Of a stretch of 13,733 nt of DNA, positions 12,744-13,733 are shown in pieces. The position numbers and the translations under genes were made by a program. Position 1 is the stretch's first letter. Each line of letters starts with the position of its first letter. The DNA lies in NCBI GenBank assembly GCA_036376595.1, contig DASVAA010000249.1, positions 1 to 13,733 on the forward strand. The letters are read 5' to 3'. The notes under the pieces are model-generated. The model made no database searches. It was not told the origin of the DNA and worked only from the letters and a program-made list of their open reading frames with translations. This DNA comes from SMAG-U1939 sp036376595. Its GTDB lineage: Bacteria; Chloroflexota; Ktedonobacteria; Ktedonobacterales; JADMIN01.

Positions 12744-13460
12744 ATGGCGCGCGCGCAGCGTGAGGCCGAGCAGGTGGCGGCGCTGCTGGCAGACTTGGAC
12801 GCCGCCGAGGACCAGACGCTACGCGAGGCATGCGCGCGCTGGGCCGCCGTCTCGCCGCGCTTCCGCTCGTTCCTGGCCGAGCATGCGACCAAGATTGCCA
12901 GGAAGCTGCGTACCGCGGAGGGCATCGAGGGGCGCCGCGACGTGCTGCTGGAGCTCTACGCGGCCCACCGGCTGCTGCTCGAACGGAGCATCACGCTGGA
13001 ATACGAGCGCTACGCGGCGGATAAGACGCGCGGGCCGGACTTCACCGCGACCTTCAAGACGCACACGCCGTTCAACGTCGAGGTCAGGCGCCTGCGCGGG
13101 GCCACTGGCGGAGACTTCGGCCGCTGGGCGAGCGTGATCGGCGACAAGCTGCGCCAGATGCCGCCGTCCATCGCGAATGTGCTGCTCGTCGGCTGCGACG
13201 CCAACCTAGCCCTTGCGCTTGACGTTGCCGAGGCGATGGCGCGCCTGCGCGCGCTGGCCGAGCGCCGGGACGACGAGTTCTTTGCGCGGCGGGGTTTCGC
13301 TGCGGCAAAGGACTACCTGCGCCAGCTCCAGCGGCTGAGCGCGATCGTCCTCATCGCTGGCTGGGAAGGGGCGTTGGCAGGCACGGCTTCGCTGTGGCCG
13401 AATGCGCAGGCCAGGCATCCCCTGCCGCACGACCTCAGCCAGGCGCTAGCGCGGTGGTAG
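12744..13460 (+). CDS. Hypothetical protein with PD-(D/E)XK-like pattern
   Basis: I do not recognise this 238-residue protein with certainty. Residues 1-85 look helical and charged. ITLEYERYAADKTRGPDF, then a short strand (TATFKTHTP) and FNVEVRRLRG follow. The order Asp99, then Glu113-x-Arg115 after a hydrophobic strand, resembles the core of PD-(D/E)XK nucleases, with Arg in place of the final Lys. The C-terminal part contains IANVLLVGCDANLALALDVAEAM and LSAIVLIAGWEG segments typical of an alpha/beta core. No signal peptide or membrane helix is visible. The ATG at 12744 has only a weak upstream site (GGGATCGG). It follows the Rpn-family gene on the same strand after 150 bases, but no functional link is known. 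Its end overlaps the convergent gene by 15 bp. Confidence 0.7.
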   Translation: MARAQREAEQVAALLADLDAAEDQTLREACARWAAVSPRFRSFLAEHATKIARKLRTAEGIEGRRDVLLELYAAHRLLLERSITLEYERYAADKTRGPDFTATFKTHTPFNVEVRRLRGATGGDFGRWASVIGDKLRQMPPSIANVLLVGCDANLALALDVAEAMARLRALAERRDDEFFARRGFAAAKDYLRQLQRLSAIVLIAGWEGALAGTASLWPNAQARHPLPHDLSQALARW

Positions 13461-13733
13461 CGCCGGCGCCGCACCTTCCGTGGTATAGAGTTCCCGCATG
13501 CGCTCGAAGATGTCTGGCCGCATCAGCAGGTCGGTGGTGTCGCTGAGCTGGTCGATGGCGCCGATGCGCCCCGCCGCGGCCATGATGTCGCGCACCTCGC
13601 CGTCCTCACTCCGCTGCGCCAGCGCCTCGGCGAAGCGCCCGGCGTTCAGCACACGGTAGGGGCGGTCGTAGAACCGCGTCGTCGTGGTGTCGAGCGGCGG
13701 CGTGATGCCCAGCGTGTTGTGCTGCTCGCCGGC
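13446..13733 (-). CDS. DUF4037-like protein, C-terminal end (5' partial)
   Basis: The minus-strand frame is open to the right edge, giving 95 residues of a C-terminus: HNTLGITPPLDTTTTRFYDR, then PYRVLNAGRFAEALAQR, then RIGAIDQLSDTTDLLMRP. These segments closely recall the C-terminal end of DUF4037-containing proteins, a nucleotidyltransferase-related group with no settled function. The catalytic or nucleotide-binding region, if any, lies beyond the window. The last codons overlap the last codons of the plus-strand hypothetical gene. The family call rests on remembered motif similarity rather than on a search. Confidence 0.65.
   Translation of the reverse strand, partial: AGEQHNTLGITPPLDTTTTRFYDRPYRVLNAGRFAEALAQRSEDGEVRDIMAAAGRIGAIDQLSDTTDLLMRPDIFERMRELYTTEGAAPALPPR

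Overview
The window is GC-rich DNA with densely packed genes on both strands. It is bacterial and most likely from Chloroflexota. That placement is an inference from the mix of genes: a COG5464 (Rpn-type) protein, an ArsR regulator with a long C-terminal domain, a SufC/SufS pair behind an Rrf2 regulator, and C-rich/G-rich intergenic repeats. No rRNA, tRNA or 16S marker is present to confirm it. Thirteen protein genes (two cut by the window edges) and one broken gene copy are supported.

Left part (1-4493). The N-terminal 197 residues of an XdhC/CoxI-family molybdoenzyme maturation protein run off the left edge on the minus strand. A divergent lipoprotein of unknown function follows. Its stop codon overlaps that of a minus-strand YdjM-type membrane protein. 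That gene lies downstream of a small Rieske [2Fe-2S] ferredoxin with its own candidate promoter. A plus-strand extracellular solute-binding lipoprotein (SBP_bac_5 family) comes next, with no permease or ATPase genes beside it.

Middle part (4494-8546). An ArsR-type regulator has a promoter followed immediately by a perfect 16-bp palindrome, which suggests autoregulation. Its end overlaps the start of an AlkA-type DNA glycosylase. A small membrane protein with a Pro/Gly/Tyr/Gln-rich N-terminus and a DUF4190-like domain follows, behind a near-consensus promoter. The next 500 bases hold a frameshifted 5' fragment of an Rpn-family gene and an unexplained 16-bp palindrome. After these comes a minus-strand gene of unknown function with a Cys/His-rich N-terminal half and an acidic segment, behind a strong promoter that overlaps a tandem 12-mer.

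Right part (8411-13733). An Rrf2 regulator with three candidate cluster-ligand cysteines has an IscR-type-1-like operator over its own promoter. It heads a cluster of sufC and sufS (iron-sulfur cluster assembly). sufB and sufD, usual partners of sufC, are absent between them, and the sufC-sufS gap is filled with hairpins and repeat-like sequence. An intact Rpn-family nuclease-like gene follows, then a hypothetical protein with a weak PD-(D/E)XK-like pattern. The C-terminal end of a DUF4037-like protein runs in from the right edge on the minus strand.

The clearest regulatory story is Fe-S homeostasis: a cluster-sensing Rrf2 protein likely represses itself and possibly suf genes through the palindromic operator. 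The second is the ArsR-glycosylase pair. Nothing here is a clearly recognisable new defence or biosynthetic system. The most interesting items are the sufBD-less suf arrangement with its operator, the Cys/His-rich orphan gene with its repeat-decorated promoter, and the two unassigned palindromes.
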